Shown one piece after another: positions 1-10,534 of a stretch of 64,000 bases of DNA (positions are counted from its first letter, which is position 1; each line of letters starts with the position of its first letter). The stretch spans positions 61,349 to 125,348 of the forward strand of contig NZ_AXAY01000029.1 of NCBI RefSeq assembly GCF_000473045.1, in the 5' to 3' direction. Made by a program: the position numbers and the translations under genes. The stretch is from Bradyrhizobium sp. WSM3983 (lineage in GTDB: Bacteria > Pseudomonadota > Alphaproteobacteria > Rhizobiales > Xanthobacteraceae). Under the pieces are notes generated by a model. The model searched no databases. It worked only from the letters and a program-made list of their open reading frames with translations, and had not been told where the DNA came from.

Positions 1-2366
<2,366 letters not shown>

Positions 2367-2395
2367 CAACTCTCGCCGAAGTGGAATTTGGGCAC

Positions 2396-2424
2396 AAAAA
2401 AAGGGCGCGCTTGCTGCGCGTCCC
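2396..2424 (-). terminator. Terminator hairpin or attenuator in front of carB
   Basis: Read on the minus strand this is GGGACGCGC, a short loop, GCGCGCCC and then seven T. The stem is GC-rich with one bulge. It ends transcripts moving toward carB and sits 30 bases before the carB ATG, too close for a separate downstream carB promoter with a normal leader. It may simply terminate the upstream MFS gene, or it may be an attenuator in the carB leader. Confidence 0.6.
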
Positions 2425-2509
2425 TGTGGCCGAGAGCGCGTTGGTCGCCCTCGCGCGCGGGTGGGTCTTAGACCAGTTTTTGGGGCGGCGAAACCCCGAA
2501 AAACGCCCG

Positions 2510-3679
2510 TCAACCAGCAATTTTGACGGGTTTCGGCCGCACCTGCCAGCCTCGGGCGAGATGCACCAGAAGCGAGGCCGCAACGCTCATTCCGCCGATC
2601 CAGCCGAGGTCGTTTGGCGAGAGGGCGGCCAGCACGGCCCCGCCCAGGGCACCGCCGATGGCGAAGCCCAAATACATCGCCGATGCGTTGAGCGAGAGTG
2701 CGATCATCGAGGCCTGCGGCTCGATTCGGATGATGCTGGCGATCTGGGCCGGATAGAACGCCCAGCCCGAGAGGCCCCAGAGGAAGATCGCGCCGAGCAC
2801 CGCGTAATGGGCCTGTCCGGGCAACAGTTTCAGGACCAGCGAATGCAGGATCAGCGCGCTCGCCATGCCGGCGAGGCCGACGGCTGCGGTTGCGAGTGTG
2901 CCGAGTCGGTCGGCCAGGACGCCGCCGAGCATGTTGCCGATCGCAGCCGCGCCGCCGAACACCAGTAGCGCCAGGCTGATCTGCGAAGCGTCGAACCCGA
3001 GGCCGCGCAGCGGGACCGCGAAGTAGGTGAATACGGTAAAGCCGCCGAGCGCCCATAAAATCGTGATCACAAGCGCGATCAAGACATTGCTGTGACGCGC
3101 CACCGCCAGCCTTTCGCTGAGCGAGGCCGTGTTGCGCGGCAGGCCGCGGGGCAGACCGAATAGCAGGCCGGCGAGCGCCACTGCGCCGATCATTGCGACC
3201 ATGGCGAAAGTCGCGCGCCAGCCGAGCAGGCTGCCGACGAGATTGCCGAGGGGCACGCCGATAACGGTCGCAACCGTGAGGCCCGAGGTGACCAGCGCCA
3301 CCGCGCGGCCGCGCCGTTCCGGCGAGGCGACCGCCACGGACACCGCCAGCGCCGTCGGCATGCACAATCCCGAGCCGAGTGCCATCAACATGCGCGAGGC
3401 CAGCAACAGGGCGTAGGTCGACGCCACCATCGCCGCGAGATTTCCGGCGATGAAGGTCGTCAGCGCCAAGGCCAGCACGGTGCGGCGGTCGATGTTGTTC
3501 AGCGTCACCGCCAGGATCGGCGAGCCCACGGCGTAGGTGAGGGCGTAGGCGGTAACCAATTGGCCGGCGGCGGAGACCGAAATCGAGAGGTCGCTGGCGA
3601 TCGACGGCAAAAGCCCAGCAATGACAAAGCCTTCGGTGCCGATCGCAAAGGCCCCCAGGGCCAGCCAGAACACGCTCAT
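2510..3679 (-). CDS. MFS transporter, DHA1-type drug/arabinose exporter family
   Basis: A 389-residue inner-membrane protein with about twelve hydrophobic segments. It opens with FWLALGAFAIGTEGFVIAGL, the hallmark of DHA1 exporters such as AraJ/YdhP, and carries the loop 2-3 variant NNIDRRTVL and the MFS central motif MLMALGSGLCMPTALA. Expected to export small molecules by proton exchange; the substrate cannot be read from sequence. It is divergent from the small winged-helix regulator at 3790-4140, and two palindromes lie in the shared promoter region, so repression by that regulator is likely. Confidence 0.9.
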   Translation of the reverse strand: MSVFWLALGAFAIGTEGFVIAGLLPSIASDLSISVSAAGQLVTAYALTYAVGSPILAVTLNNIDRRTVLALALTTFIAGNLAAMVASTYALLLASRMLMALGSGLCMPTALAVSVAVASPERRGRAVALVTSGLTVATVIGVPLGNLVGSLLGWRATFAMVAMIGAVALAGLLFGLPRGLPRNTASLSERLAVARHSNVLIALVITILWALGGFTVFTYFAVPLRGLGFDASQISLALLVFGGAAAIGNMLGGVLADRLGTLATAAVGLAGMASALILHSLVLKLLPGQAHYAVLGAIFLWGLSGWAFYPAQIASIIRIEPQASMIALSLNASAMYLGFAIGGALGGAVLAALSPNDLGWIGGMSVAASLLVHLARGWQVRPKPVKIAG

Positions 3680-3693
3680 CGGAAATCCTTATG

Positions 3694-3757
3694 TTCAATG
3701 TTTATTGAATTATCGAATATGACGATTCGAGAGTCAATTGGTTCAAGAACTATTGAA
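3694..3757. promoter_or_regulatory. Paired palindromic operators between MFS gene and ArsR-type regulator
   Basis: Two 16-base inverted repeats lie in the 110-base divergent promoter region: TTCAATGTTTATTGAA at 3694-3709 and TTCAAGAACTATTGAA at 3742-3757. They share the half-site TTCAA/TTGAA and are 48 bases apart centre to centre. This is the expected layout for autoregulation by a dimeric winged-helix repressor and co-control of the exporter. Confidence 0.75.
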
Positions 3758-3789
3758 CATTGCGGCCAACTTGCTATGATTCAGGCATC

Positions 3790-4140
3790 ATGAGCCGCAC
3801 GCCTCCCCACCCCACCCGCGAGCAGATCGAGCTGCCGCTGGTTCTGGATTGTCTGAGCGATCCGATCCGGTTGGCGATCGTGTATCAGCTCGCCCAGCAG
3901 GAACGTGTCAGCAGCGAGCTTTGCTGCGGCGACTTCAACGGCCTCTCCGGCAAGTCGAATCTCACCTATCACTTCGCAAAGCTGCGCGATTGTGGGCTGA
4001 TGCAGACCCGCGTGGCAGGTACGAACCGCTTCATGCGGCTGCGCCGCGAGGATCTCGAGGCGCGGTTTCCCGGCCTGCTCGATGCCGTGCTCAAGTCAGC
4101 GGCAAAGGACGCGGACAGGCTTCAGTTGCTATCCACGTAG
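3790..4140 (+). CDS. ArsR-family winged-helix transcriptional regulator
   Basis: A 116-residue regulator. The core LVLDCLSDPIRLAIVYQLAQ is the ArsR dimer/wing entry. Next comes the recognition region GLSGKSNLTYHFAKLRDCGL, where the usual SxHLxxL is replaced by LTYHFAKL, then the wing with MRLRREDLEARFPGLLDAVL. No obvious metal-binding ELCVCDL cysteine pair is kept; ELCCGDF sits in that place and could bind a thiol-reactive ligand, which is speculative. The ATG at 3790 was chosen over an upstream start because it begins at the conserved N-terminus and leaves both operators outside the gene. It probably represses itself and the divergent exporter. Confidence 0.88.
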   Translation: MSRTPPHPTREQIELPLVLDCLSDPIRLAIVYQLAQQERVSSELCCGDFNGLSGKSNLTYHFAKLRDCGLMQTRVAGTNRFMRLRREDLEARFPGLLDAVLKSAAKDADRLQLLST

Positions 4141-4178
4141 TCGAGGCGGATTGAGGTTTGGGCGGGCAGTCCAAAGCG

Positions 4179-4254
4179 TGGAGACCCGGCCTGGATTTGA
4201 ACCAGGATGAAGAGCGATGCACTGCTCTCGCGTAGACGCTTCCGCCACCGGGCC
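4179..4254 (-). tRNA. tRNA-like sequence, 76 nt, degenerate D- and anticodon loops
   Basis: On the minus strand this folds as a cloverleaf. The acceptor GGCCCGG pairs with CCGGGTC (one G-U), followed by T and an encoded CCA. The T-arm is perfect (CCTGG, TTCAAAT, CCAGG). The anticodon stem AGAGC/GCTCT closes an 8-base loop AGTGCATC containing GCA. The D-stem is only three pairs (GCG/CGC) and the D-loop lacks the usual GG. The normal loop size and D-loop signature are therefore missing. It could be a specialised tRNA, a decayed tRNA copy, or a tRNA-derived element. The identity (nominally GCA, Cys) is not trusted. Confidence 0.45.
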
Positions 4255-4308
4255 GCGGCGATCATGTCCGATCGAGATGCGACAAGCCACCTCAGCCAAT
4301 CGTTATGC

Positions 4309-5004
4309 TTAACGAGGCGGCCGCGCGATGAAGGTCATGCGCCAGCGGTTGTGGCCGATATTGGTGTTGGCGCGCTGGCTCGCGAAGCCCGCCGCCTTCA
4401 GCTTCACCGCGATCTCGTCCTCGCTATAGCGCTTGAGCCCGATGCGCGCGCGCAGATGACGATAATCTGACAGCGCGGTGCTGACTAACCCGATCAGCGC
4501 GTCTTTCAGGAAGCCGTGATGGAGGCCGAAGGAGAGCAGCGCCGTCACGTCCCGGCCCATGCCGACATGGGGCTGCAGGATATCGCCGAGCACGAGCTTG
4601 CCCGACGGCTTCAGGATGCGCCGGACATTGAGGAGCGCGGCATCAAGCTCCTCCGCCGTCATGTATTGCGCGACCGAGTTCATCACGACGAGGTCGATGG
4701 ACTGGTCCTGCATATTGCGGATGTCGTCGAGCGAGCGGACGCGGATCTTGGTGTTGGGCGCAAATCGAGCGATCAGCCGGCCGCGCACGCCGGGCGCGGG
4801 CTCGGCCAGGATCAGCTGACCGCAGGCGGCCGCCACCTGGCTCGCCGACAGCGCCTCGCCGCAGGCATAGTCGAGCACGGTCGCGTCGGGCGAGGTGATG
4901 TAGCCGATGATGTCCCGCGCGATGATCTGGAAGTGCAAATCGCGATGCAGCTTGCTGACATAGATCGTATGCGTCGAGTCGTAATAATCGATCCAATCGT
5001 CCAT
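4309..5004 (-). CDS. Class I SAM-dependent methyltransferase
   Basis: A 231-residue soluble protein with a Rossmann methyltransferase fold. Motif I is VLDYACGEALSAS at residues ~43-55, with DYACG instead of the common DxGxG. An acidic motif II is LILAEPAPGVRGRL, motif post-I is IDLVVMNSVAQYMTAEEL, and LKPSGKLVLGDIL is typical of methyltransferase_11/25 members. The substrate is unknown. The C-terminal half (SFGLHHGFLKDALIGL onward) may form the substrate lid. It stands alone, divergent from the dps gene at 5109. Confidence 0.85.
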   Translation of the reverse strand: MDDWIDYYDSTHTIYVSKLHRDLHFQIIARDIIGYITSPDATVLDYACGEALSASQVAAACGQLILAEPAPGVRGRLIARFAPNTKIRVRSLDDIRNMQDQSIDLVVMNSVAQYMTAEELDAALLNVRRILKPSGKLVLGDILQPHVGMGRDVTALLSFGLHHGFLKDALIGLVSTALSDYRHLRARIGLKRYSEDEIAVKLKAAGFASQRANTNIGHNRWRMTFIARPPR

Positions 5005-5108
5005 GGTATCCCGTCCGGCGGTTCCTGTCTTGGAACCGTGCTGCCCGCCTTGCGTTAGGGGTGCGACGGCTCGCCGTCAATGTCCGCGTCCTAACAGGAA
5101 GGTTTCTC

Positions 5109-5633
5109 GTGAGCAAAGCCCCCAGCAAAGTCTCGCCCGACCTCGATACTCCCACCGATCTGCAGCCCCAGGCGGTCAACAAGGTTTCGGAGGCGCTCAA
5201 CGTGCTTCTGGCCGACGCGTTCGCGCTGTACCTCAAGACCAAGAATTTTCACTGGCACATCAGCGGCCGGCATTTCCGGGATTATCATCTGCTGCTCGAC
5301 GAGCAGTCGGATCAGATCTTCGCCACCACCGACCAGCTCGCCGAGCGCGTCCGCAAGATCGGCGGCGCAACCGTCAAGTCGATCGGCCAGATCGCGAAGC
5401 TCCAGACCATCAAGGACAACAATGAGGACTACGTCCCGCCGCGCGAAATGCTGCGCGAGCTGATGCAGGACAACAAGCATGTCGCGGCTGCGATGCGTAA
5501 AGCGCACGAGGTCTGCGACAACGCGGGCGACGTCGCCAGCGCCAGCATCCTCGAGGTCTTCATCGACGAGACCGAGCGCCGCACCTGGTTCCTGTTCGAA
5601 GCCACCCGCCAGGAAGGCGGCAACGAGGCGTAA
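5109..5633 (+). CDS. dps: Dps family DNA-binding/ferritin-like protein
   Basis: A 174-residue Dps/ferritin-like protein that stores iron, detoxifies peroxide and compacts DNA. The ferroxidase-centre segment is NFHWHISGRHFRDYHLLLDEQSD, with the conserved H, H, D and E ligands, followed by DQLAERVRKIGG. The basic/polar N-terminal tail SKAPSKVSPDLDTPTD may contact DNA. The GTG at 5109 is preferred because AGGAAGG lies about seven bases upstream and the tail begins there; earlier in-frame codons lack a ribosome site. In related bacteria such genes respond to oxidative stress; no regulator site was identified here. Confidence 0.93.
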   Translation: MSKAPSKVSPDLDTPTDLQPQAVNKVSEALNVLLADAFALYLKTKNFHWHISGRHFRDYHLLLDEQSDQIFATTDQLAERVRKIGGATVKSIGQIAKLQTIKDNNEDYVPPREMLRELMQDNKHVAAAMRKAHEVCDNAGDVASASILEVFIDETERRTWFLFEATRQEGGNEA

Positions 5634-5661
5634 CTCGATTGGGCGCAAATGCCCCCGCAAT

Positions 5662-5783
5662 GTCGTCCCGGCGAAGGCCGGGACCCATACCCCCAGTGAG
5701 AAGTTGTGGCGCGAGATGCGCGATTGCCTATCTTCGCCAAACTAGCTTTCGTGGTTATGGGTCCCGGCCTTCGCCGGGACGAC
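5662..5783. repeat. Inverted pair of short palindromic repeats (gtcgtcccggcgaaggccgggac)
   Basis: A copy of gtcgtcccggcgaaggccgggac... starts at 5662 and its reverse complement ends at 5783. Each copy is itself a hairpin (CCCGGC gaag GCCGGG), so the unit is a REP-like double hairpin between the convergent dps and cupin genes. Related units occur at 9987-10010 and, in a second subfamily, at 8347-8384 and 25184-25307. Confidence 0.8.
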
Positions 5784-5811
5784 GGCGGAATGTGCAGCTA
5801 GCGTTCCCGAC

Positions 5812-6336
5812 TCACGGCCGCCACAACCGCATCAGCGCCCCGTGCTTGCCGGTCACCGGGTCCGCCGGCGGCCGCGCGACGTTCGGAATCGTCTTCAGCG
5901 CCTTGGCGTGGTTCTCTGGTGTTGCTCGCGTGATCTCCATCCGCGAGCCCGGCGGATAGGCGCCGATCACGCAGAAATCATCGCTCGCGTTGATGCGCTG
6001 ATGCCCCGTGCCGGCCGGCAGGATCGCGATATCGCCGGCCTTGATGTCGAGCTCCTGGCCGTGATCGCCGCCGAAGCGAACGCGGGCATGGCCGCGTGCG
6101 ACGCCGAGCACCTCATGCACGGTCGCGTGGTAGTGCAAATAATCGTAGACGCCGTTGCGCCACGTGCCGCCCCAATTGTTCGTTTCGAACAGGTTTTCGA
6201 TGGTCTCTTCAGGTTGCTTCGGATCGAGCGTCACCGCGCCCTGGTAGACCAGGAAGGGGAGGATGTTGTTCGGCACGAGCCCGTCATCCTCGAAAACGAT
6301 CGCGAGCGGCTCGGCATAGTCGCGGACGACGGACAT
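5812..6336 (-). CDS. Cupin-domain protein, YjlB-like
   Basis: A 174-residue single-domain cupin. The metal site is visible as YDYLHYHATVHEVLGVARG (HxH and the later Glu replacement) and the second motif as GDIAILPAGTGHQRIN. The N-terminus VFEDDGLVPNNILPFLVYQG fits the YjlB-like family. The enzymatic role is unknown. The ATG at 6336 begins the conserved segment and is preceded by AGGAGCC; the longer reading frame includes a second tandem copy of the same ribosome-site segment. Confidence 0.85.
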   Translation of the reverse strand: MSVVRDYAEPLAIVFEDDGLVPNNILPFLVYQGAVTLDPKQPEETIENLFETNNWGGTWRNGVYDYLHYHATVHEVLGVARGHARVRFGGDHGQELDIKAGDIAILPAGTGHQRINASDDFCVIGAYPPGSRMEITRATPENHAKALKTIPNVARPPADPVTGKHGALMRLWRP

Positions 6337-6340
6337 GGCA

Positions 6341-6369
6341 AGGCTCCTGCTCACAAGGCTCCTGCTCAA
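6341..6369 (-). repeat. Tandem duplication of ribosome-binding segment before cupin gene
   Basis: The plus strand reads aaggctcctgctca twice in a row (aaggctcctgctcacaaggctcctgctcaaa), so the cupin mRNA carries two copies of TGAGCAGGAGCCTTG just before its ATG. Only the nearer copy is well spaced for translation. Confidence 0.7.
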
Positions 6370-6415
6370 ACGTAGCAGTATTCAACGGGTGGCGTGAGAC
6401 GACGTTCCCTTGACG

Positions 6416-6443
6416 AAAAAGCCCGGGACGAGCCCGGGCTTTT
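6416..6443 (-). terminator. Rho-independent terminator after carA
   Basis: A perfect stem GCCCGGG/CCCGGGC with a five-base loop is flanked by A5 on the left and T4 on the right. Read on the minus strand it follows the carA stop by about 23 bases and ends in T5. It may also work weakly in the other direction. Confidence 0.85.
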
Positions 6444-6465
6444 CCGTGCACTGCGATAGCGCGCC

Positions 6466-7656
6466 TTACGCGCTCTTGTTCTGGCGCATCAGATCGGCGA
6501 AGCGCTGGAACAGATAGTGCGAGTCGCGCGGGCCCGGCGAGGCCTCGGGGTGGTACTGCACCGAGAACACCGGCCTGCCGTCGAGTTGGATGCCGCAATT
6601 GGAGCCGTCGAACAGCGAGATGTGGGTCTGCGTCGCGCCCTTCGGCAGGGTGTTCTCGTCCACGGCAAAGCCGTGGTTCATCGAGGTGATCTCGACCTTG
6701 CCGGTGGTCTCGTCCTTGACGGGATGATTGGCGCCGTGATGGCCCTGATGCATCTTCCTGGTCTTGGCGCCGACGGCGAGGCCGAGCATCTGGTGGCCGA
6801 GACAAATACCAAAAGTCGGCGTGCCCGACTTGATCACGTCCTGGATGACAGGCACGGCATATTTGCCGGTCGCTGCCGGATCGCCCGGACCATTGGACAG
6901 GAACACGCCGTCCGGCTTCATCGCCAGAATGTCCTCGGACGACGTCGTCGCCGGCACCACCGTCACCTTGCAGCCGACGCCGGCGAGCAGGCGCAGAATG
7001 TTGCGCTTGATGCCGTAGTCGATGGCGACGACGTTGAACTCGGCATTGTCCTGGCGGCCAAAACCCTTGTCCCACAGCCAGGGCGTCTCGTCCCAGGTGA
7101 AGCGCTGGCCGGAGGTGACCATCGGCACGAGGTCCATGCCCTCGAGGCCGGGCCATTCGCGCGCTTCTTCCTTGAGGCCGTGCAGGTCGAACTCGCCGTC
7201 CTTGGCATGCGCGATCACGGCGTTGGGCATGCCCTTGGAGCGGATCAGCGCGGTCAATGCGCGGGTGTCGATGCCGGAGAGACCGATGATGCCGCGCGCC
7301 TTCAGCCAGGCGTCGAGATGCTTGGTGGCGCGGTAGTTCGAAGGGTCGGTGATCGCGGTGCGCAGGATCACGCCGCGCGCGCCGGGCGTTGCGGCCATGT
7401 TCACCGTCTCGATATCTTCGTCGTTGGTGCCGACGTTGCCGATATGCGGGAAGGTGAAGGTGATGAGCTGGCCCGCATAGGAGGGATCGGTGAGGATCTC
7501 TTCATAGCCGGTCATCGCGGTGTTGAAGCAGACTTCACCAACGGCCTGGCCCTCGGCGCCGAGACCAAAGCCTTCGAGCACCGTGCCATCGGCGAGCACG
7601 AGGAGCGCGGTCGGTTTGTGGTCCGGCCAAGCGGTATCGTTTTCATGTTGTGTCAT
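6466..7656 (-). CDS. carA: Carbamoyl-phosphate synthase small subunit (glutaminase)
   Basis: A 396-residue CarA. It hydrolyses glutamine and passes ammonia to CarB. The N-terminal domain contains LADGTVLEGFGLGAEG and GYEEILTDPSYAGQ. The class I amidotransferase domain has the nucleophile elbow PTFGICLGHQMLGLA, SMNHGFAVDENTLP, and the catalytic HPEASPGPRDSHYLF near the end. Length and motifs are normal. The ATG at 7656 is the conserved start. In many proteobacteria carA lies directly before carB; here about 4 kb of unrelated genes (exporter, methyltransferase, dps, cupin) separate them. Confidence 0.97.
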   Translation of the reverse strand: MTQHENDTAWPDHKPTALLVLADGTVLEGFGLGAEGQAVGEVCFNTAMTGYEEILTDPSYAGQLITFTFPHIGNVGTNDEDIETVNMAATPGARGVILRTAITDPSNYRATKHLDAWLKARGIIGLSGIDTRALTALIRSKGMPNAVIAHAKDGEFDLHGLKEEAREWPGLEGMDLVPMVTSGQRFTWDETPWLWDKGFGRQDNAEFNVVAIDYGIKRNILRLLAGVGCKVTVVPATTSSEDILAMKPDGVFLSNGPGDPAATGKYAVPVIQDVIKSGTPTFGICLGHQMLGLAVGAKTRKMHQGHHGANHPVKDETTGKVEITSMNHGFAVDENTLPKGATQTHISLFDGSNCGIQLDGRPVFSVQYHPEASPGPRDSHYLFQRFADLMRQNKSA

Positions 7657-7886
7657 GAGCGCGTTTCATAGTCGCCCCGCGCGCGCCCGTCAAAGCGGGA
7701 AACGGCGGATTCACATGCGTTTTTGCATATTTGACAGGTCTCCTCAGGCACTTAAGCTGGATCTGGCAATTTTGCGCCATTTTGGCCTCCGGCGGGGAAC
7801 AATGAAACCTCGCACGACAGGTCCGGTATGGCCTCTTTCCCGGGAAGGGCTTAGATCAGGCGCAATGGATTGAGAGGATCACGATC

Positions 7887-8342
7887 ATGCTGCGCGACGA
7901 CATCAACAATGCGGTCAAGGAGGCCATGAAGGCCAAGGACGAGCGCAAGCTCTCGACGCTGCGCATGGTCAACTCGACGATCAAGAACGCCGATATCGAG
8001 GCGCGCGGCAACGGCAAGCCGCCGCTTTCGGACGCCGACCTGCTCGGCGTCTTTCAGAAGATGATCAAGCAGCGCCAGGAATCGGTCGAGCTCTACGACA
8101 AGGGCGGCCGCGCCGAACTCGCCGCGCAGGAGCGCGAGGAGATCGCGGTGATCTCGGCGTACCTGCCGAAGCAGATGTCGGACGGCGAGGTGAAGAACGC
8201 GATCGCGGACGCCATCACTGAAACCAGTGCCGCCGGCATGAAGGACATGGGCAAGGTGATTGCGGCGCTGCGGGCGAAGTACGCCGGCCAGATGGATTTT
8301 GGTAAGGCGTCCGGTCTCGTGAAGGCTGCACTGATGGGTTAA
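7887..8342 (+). CDS. GatB/YqeY domain protein
   Basis: A 151-residue YqeY-family protein resembling the tRNA-binding tail domain of the amidotransferase subunit GatB. It starts MLRDDINNAVKEAMKAKDE and has the typical STLRMVNSTIKNADIE and the C-terminal MKDMGKVIAALRAKYAGQMDFGKASGLVK motif. It may act in tRNA-dependent amidation or as a stand-alone tRNA-binding factor; its exact role is unsettled in the family. Members often lie near carA, dnaG and rpoD in alphaproteobacteria; here carA is divergent upstream. Confidence 0.9.
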   Translation: MLRDDINNAVKEAMKAKDERKLSTLRMVNSTIKNADIEARGNGKPPLSDADLLGVFQKMIKQRQESVELYDKGGRAELAAQEREEIAVISAYLPKQMSDGEVKNAIADAITETSAAGMKDMGKVIAALRAKYAGQMDFGKASGLVKAALMG

Positions 8343-8346
8343 GCTG

Positions 8347-8384
8347 TCATTCCGGGCTCGCGCCAAGTGGCGCGCCCGGAATGA
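8347..8384. repeat. Palindromic repeat gtcattccgggctcgcgc
   Basis: A near-perfect inverted repeat, gtcattccgggctcgcgc / gcgcgcccggaatgac, lies immediately after the GatB/YqeY stop. It could also act as a transcription-stopping hairpin, though there is no T-run. The same consensus recurs at 25184-25307. Confidence 0.75.
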
Positions 8385-8456
8385 CAAGGAAATCGGGAGG
8401 GCCGCGATGACCGGCGAACCCGGTCATGACGACGTTCTTGGGAAGCGACCAGGCCC

Positions 8457-9180
8457 ATGCTGTCCGAAGCCGCCAGCTACGACGAGCTCACTCGCAACTT
8501 CCGCTGGGATATCCCGGCGCGCTTCAACATCGCGGAGGCGTGCTGCGATCGCCACGCCGACGGCAGCGGTCGTCTCGCGCTGGTGTCGACGAGAACGGCG
8601 CCACCACGCGCACCTCCTTCGACGAGGTCGCCGAGGCGTCGCGCCGCTTCGCCAATGTGCTGAAGGCGGATGGCCTCATGCGTGGCGACCGCGTCGCGGT
8701 GTTCCTGTCGCAGTCGCTGGAACTGCCGATCGTGCATATGGCGGCATTTCGTTCGGCGATGATCTCGATCCCGCTGTTCGCGCTGTTCGGCGAGGACGCG
8801 CTGGAATTCCGTCTGTCGAATTCGCAGGCCAAGGCGATCGTCACCGACGAGGGTGGCTGGGACAAGCTCGCAAGGATCCGCGATCGGCTGCCGGATTTGA
8901 AGAATGTCTATGTCATGGGCGAGCGCGCGACGCGCACGAAGTGTTCGGCCAGACCGAGTGCAATCTCGTGATCGGCAGCAACTCGAACCTGTTTCCGATC
9001 CGCCCCGGTTCGACGGCAAGGCGACGCCGGGTTTTGATGTCCGCATCGTCAACGACAAGGGCGAGGAGCTACCCAGGGGGGCAGCGCGGCATGATTGGCG
9101 TGCGTCAGCCATGGTGCAGCGACGCGTTGAGCGCTGCTTTTGACCCAGATCAACATGGGGACGAAGTCGTCTGGGCCTAA
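8457..9180 (+). pseudogene. Acyl-CoA synthetase (AMP-binding) pseudogene
   Basis: Pieces of an adenylate-forming enzyme appear in successive frames. The N-terminus DELTRNFRWDIPARFNIAE is followed, after a frameshift near 8590, by TSFDEVAEASRRFANVLKA and GDRVAVFLSQSLELPIVHMA. After a large internal deletion come EVFGQTECNLV (about 8940), PGFDVRIVNDKGEELPRG and RGMIGVRQP. Most of the catalytic middle and the whole C-terminal domain are gone. An intact enzyme is about 540 residues, while this stretch covers about 240 codons. It is non-functional. Confidence 0.85.
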
Positions 9181-9205
9181 TGCAGGAAATCCGGTGGGAG
9201 GAGTT

Positions 9206-9979
9206 ATGTCCATCTCGGGCAAGGTCGATCCGGTGGTGCGTCCCGCAGCGGCGACCGACATCGCCGAGGCGCTGGTCGAAGGCCTGCGCGATTTCCAGGC
9301 GCTGCCGCTTTACGGGCTTTGCTTCGGCGCGCTTTACGCCGCCGGCGGCATCACCATCATGCTCTGCCTCACCGCCTTCGGCATGGTCTATCTCGTCTAT
9401 CCGCTGGCGGCGGGCTTCGCGTTGATCGGGCCGTTCGTGGCGATCGGGCTCTATGAAGTCAGCCGCCGCCGCGAGCGCGGCGAGCCGGTCTCCTTCGGGG
9501 CGATCTGGTCGGCGATACGCTCGCGCAGCGAGATCGGCTGGATGGCCTTCGTCACGCTGTTCGTGTTCGTGATCTGGATGTACCAGGTGCGGCTTCTGAT
9601 CGCGCTGCTGCTTGGCCTGCATGCGTCATTCTCGAGCCTGCAGGAGTTCATGACCGTGGTGCTGACGACAAACGAGGGGCTGCTGTTCCTCGCGATCGGT
9701 AACGCGGTGGGTGCCGCGCTATCGCTGATTCTGTTTTCGCTGACCGTGGTGTCGTTTCCGCTACTGCTCGATCGCGAGGTCGATTTCGTCACGGCCATGG
9801 TGACGAGCGTGCGTGCGGTGGTGACGAGCCCGCTGCCGATGATCGGCTGGGCGGCGGTGATCGTGATGCTGCTGATTGTCTCAGCGCTGCCGTATTTCCT
9901 GGGACTGCTGGTGACGCTGCCCGTGCTCGGGCATACGACGTGGCATCTTTATCGGCGGCTGGTGGCGCCGGTGTCGTAG
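9206..9979 (+). CDS. DUF2189-family integral membrane protein
   Basis: A 257-residue inner-membrane protein with about six transmembrane segments, e.g. YGLCFGALYAAGGITIMLCL, YLVYPLAAGFALIGPFVAIG and WAAVIVMLLIVSALPYFLGL. The soluble N-terminus (VVRPAAATDIAEALVEGLRDF) and the motif GLYEVSRRRERGEPVSFGAIW are characteristic of DUF2189, often linked with cytochrome oxidase regions but of unknown function. The ATG at 9206 follows GGGAGGAG at good spacing; upstream in-frame codons overlap the decayed acyl-CoA synthetase. Confidence 0.88.
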   Translation: MSISGKVDPVVRPAAATDIAEALVEGLRDFQALPLYGLCFGALYAAGGITIMLCLTAFGMVYLVYPLAAGFALIGPFVAIGLYEVSRRRERGEPVSFGAIWSAIRSRSEIGWMAFVTLFVFVIWMYQVRLLIALLLGLHASFSSLQEFMTVVLTTNEGLLFLAIGNAVGAALSLILFSLTVVSFPLLLDREVDFVTAMVTSVRAVVTSPLPMIGWAAVIVMLLIVSALPYFLGLLVTLPVLGHTTWHLYRRLVAPVS

Positions 9980-9986
9980 TTGCAGT

Positions 9987-10010
9987 GTCGTCCCGGCTTT
10001 TCGCCGGGAC
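9987..10010. repeat. Short palindromic repeat (gtcgtcccggcttttcgccgggac)
   Basis: A hairpin TCCCGGC tttt(c) GCCGGGA of the same family as 5662-5783. It lies between the convergent DUF2189 and SRPBCC genes and probably works as a bidirectional stop. Confidence 0.65.
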
Positions 10011-10021
10011 GGTTGCGGCGC

Positions 10022-10534
10022 CTACGGCGTTTTGATCCCCATCGCCTTCAGCGCCTCCAGCATCTTTACCGGGGGCGACATCTTGATCTGCGGCGCCTTG
10101 CCCGTCTCGAGCAGGCTCTTCAGTCCCGACAGGATTGCGGGCCAGCCGGTGCGGCCGCCGGAGAGGATGTCGTCGCTGAGCGGCCGGTCATGGCCTTCGC
10201 TCATGGTGAGGCGAACCGCATCGCCGACCTCTTCGATCTCGTAAGTCACGAGCGTCGGGCCGAGCTTCTCGATCAGCTCGGGCCAATTCACGTTGAACGT
10301 GACCGAGAGCTTTCGCGGCGGGTCGTATGCGAGAACCTCGCCGCTGATGTGCAACGCGCCATCGGGGTTGCGCACAATGAAGGCGCCGCCAAGGCGCTGC
10401 TCAACCTCGACGGCATTGCCGAAGAAGTATTGCTTGCTGAACTCCGCCGATGTCAGCGCCTCCCACACCTTCTCCGGCGTCGAGGCGATGTAGATGGTGT
10501 AGACCGTGAGCGGCTTGAACTGATCGAGGTTCAT
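10022..10534 (-). CDS. SRPBCC (AHSA1-like) domain protein, second copy
   Basis: A 170-residue START/Bet v1-like protein. The AHSA1 signature is YTIYIASTPEKVWEALTSAEFSKQYFFGNAVE, then GEVLAYDPPRKLSVTFNVNW and SEGHDRPLSDDILSGGRTGWPAILSGLKSLLETG. It is a clear paralogue of the gene just upstream (10531-11004), and the two reading frames overlap by four bases (ATGA), so they are translationally coupled. Members bind hydrophobic ligands; no specific ligand can be named. Co-expressed with the ArsR regulator at 10994. Confidence 0.88.
   Translation of the reverse strand: MNLDQFKPLTVYTIYIASTPEKVWEALTSAEFSKQYFFGNAVEVEQRLGGAFIVRNPDGALHISGEVLAYDPPRKLSVTFNVNWPELIEKLGPTLVTYEIEEVGDAVRLTMSEGHDRPLSDDILSGGRTGWPAILSGLKSLLETGKAPQIKMSPPVKMLEALKAMGIKTP

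Noticed and set aside
4193..4254. Possible tmRNA piece at the tRNA-like site
   Set aside because: Both acceptor strands are contiguous in one 76-base unit, with no tag-coding sequence nearby; alphaproteobacterial tmRNA is a two-piece permuted RNA.
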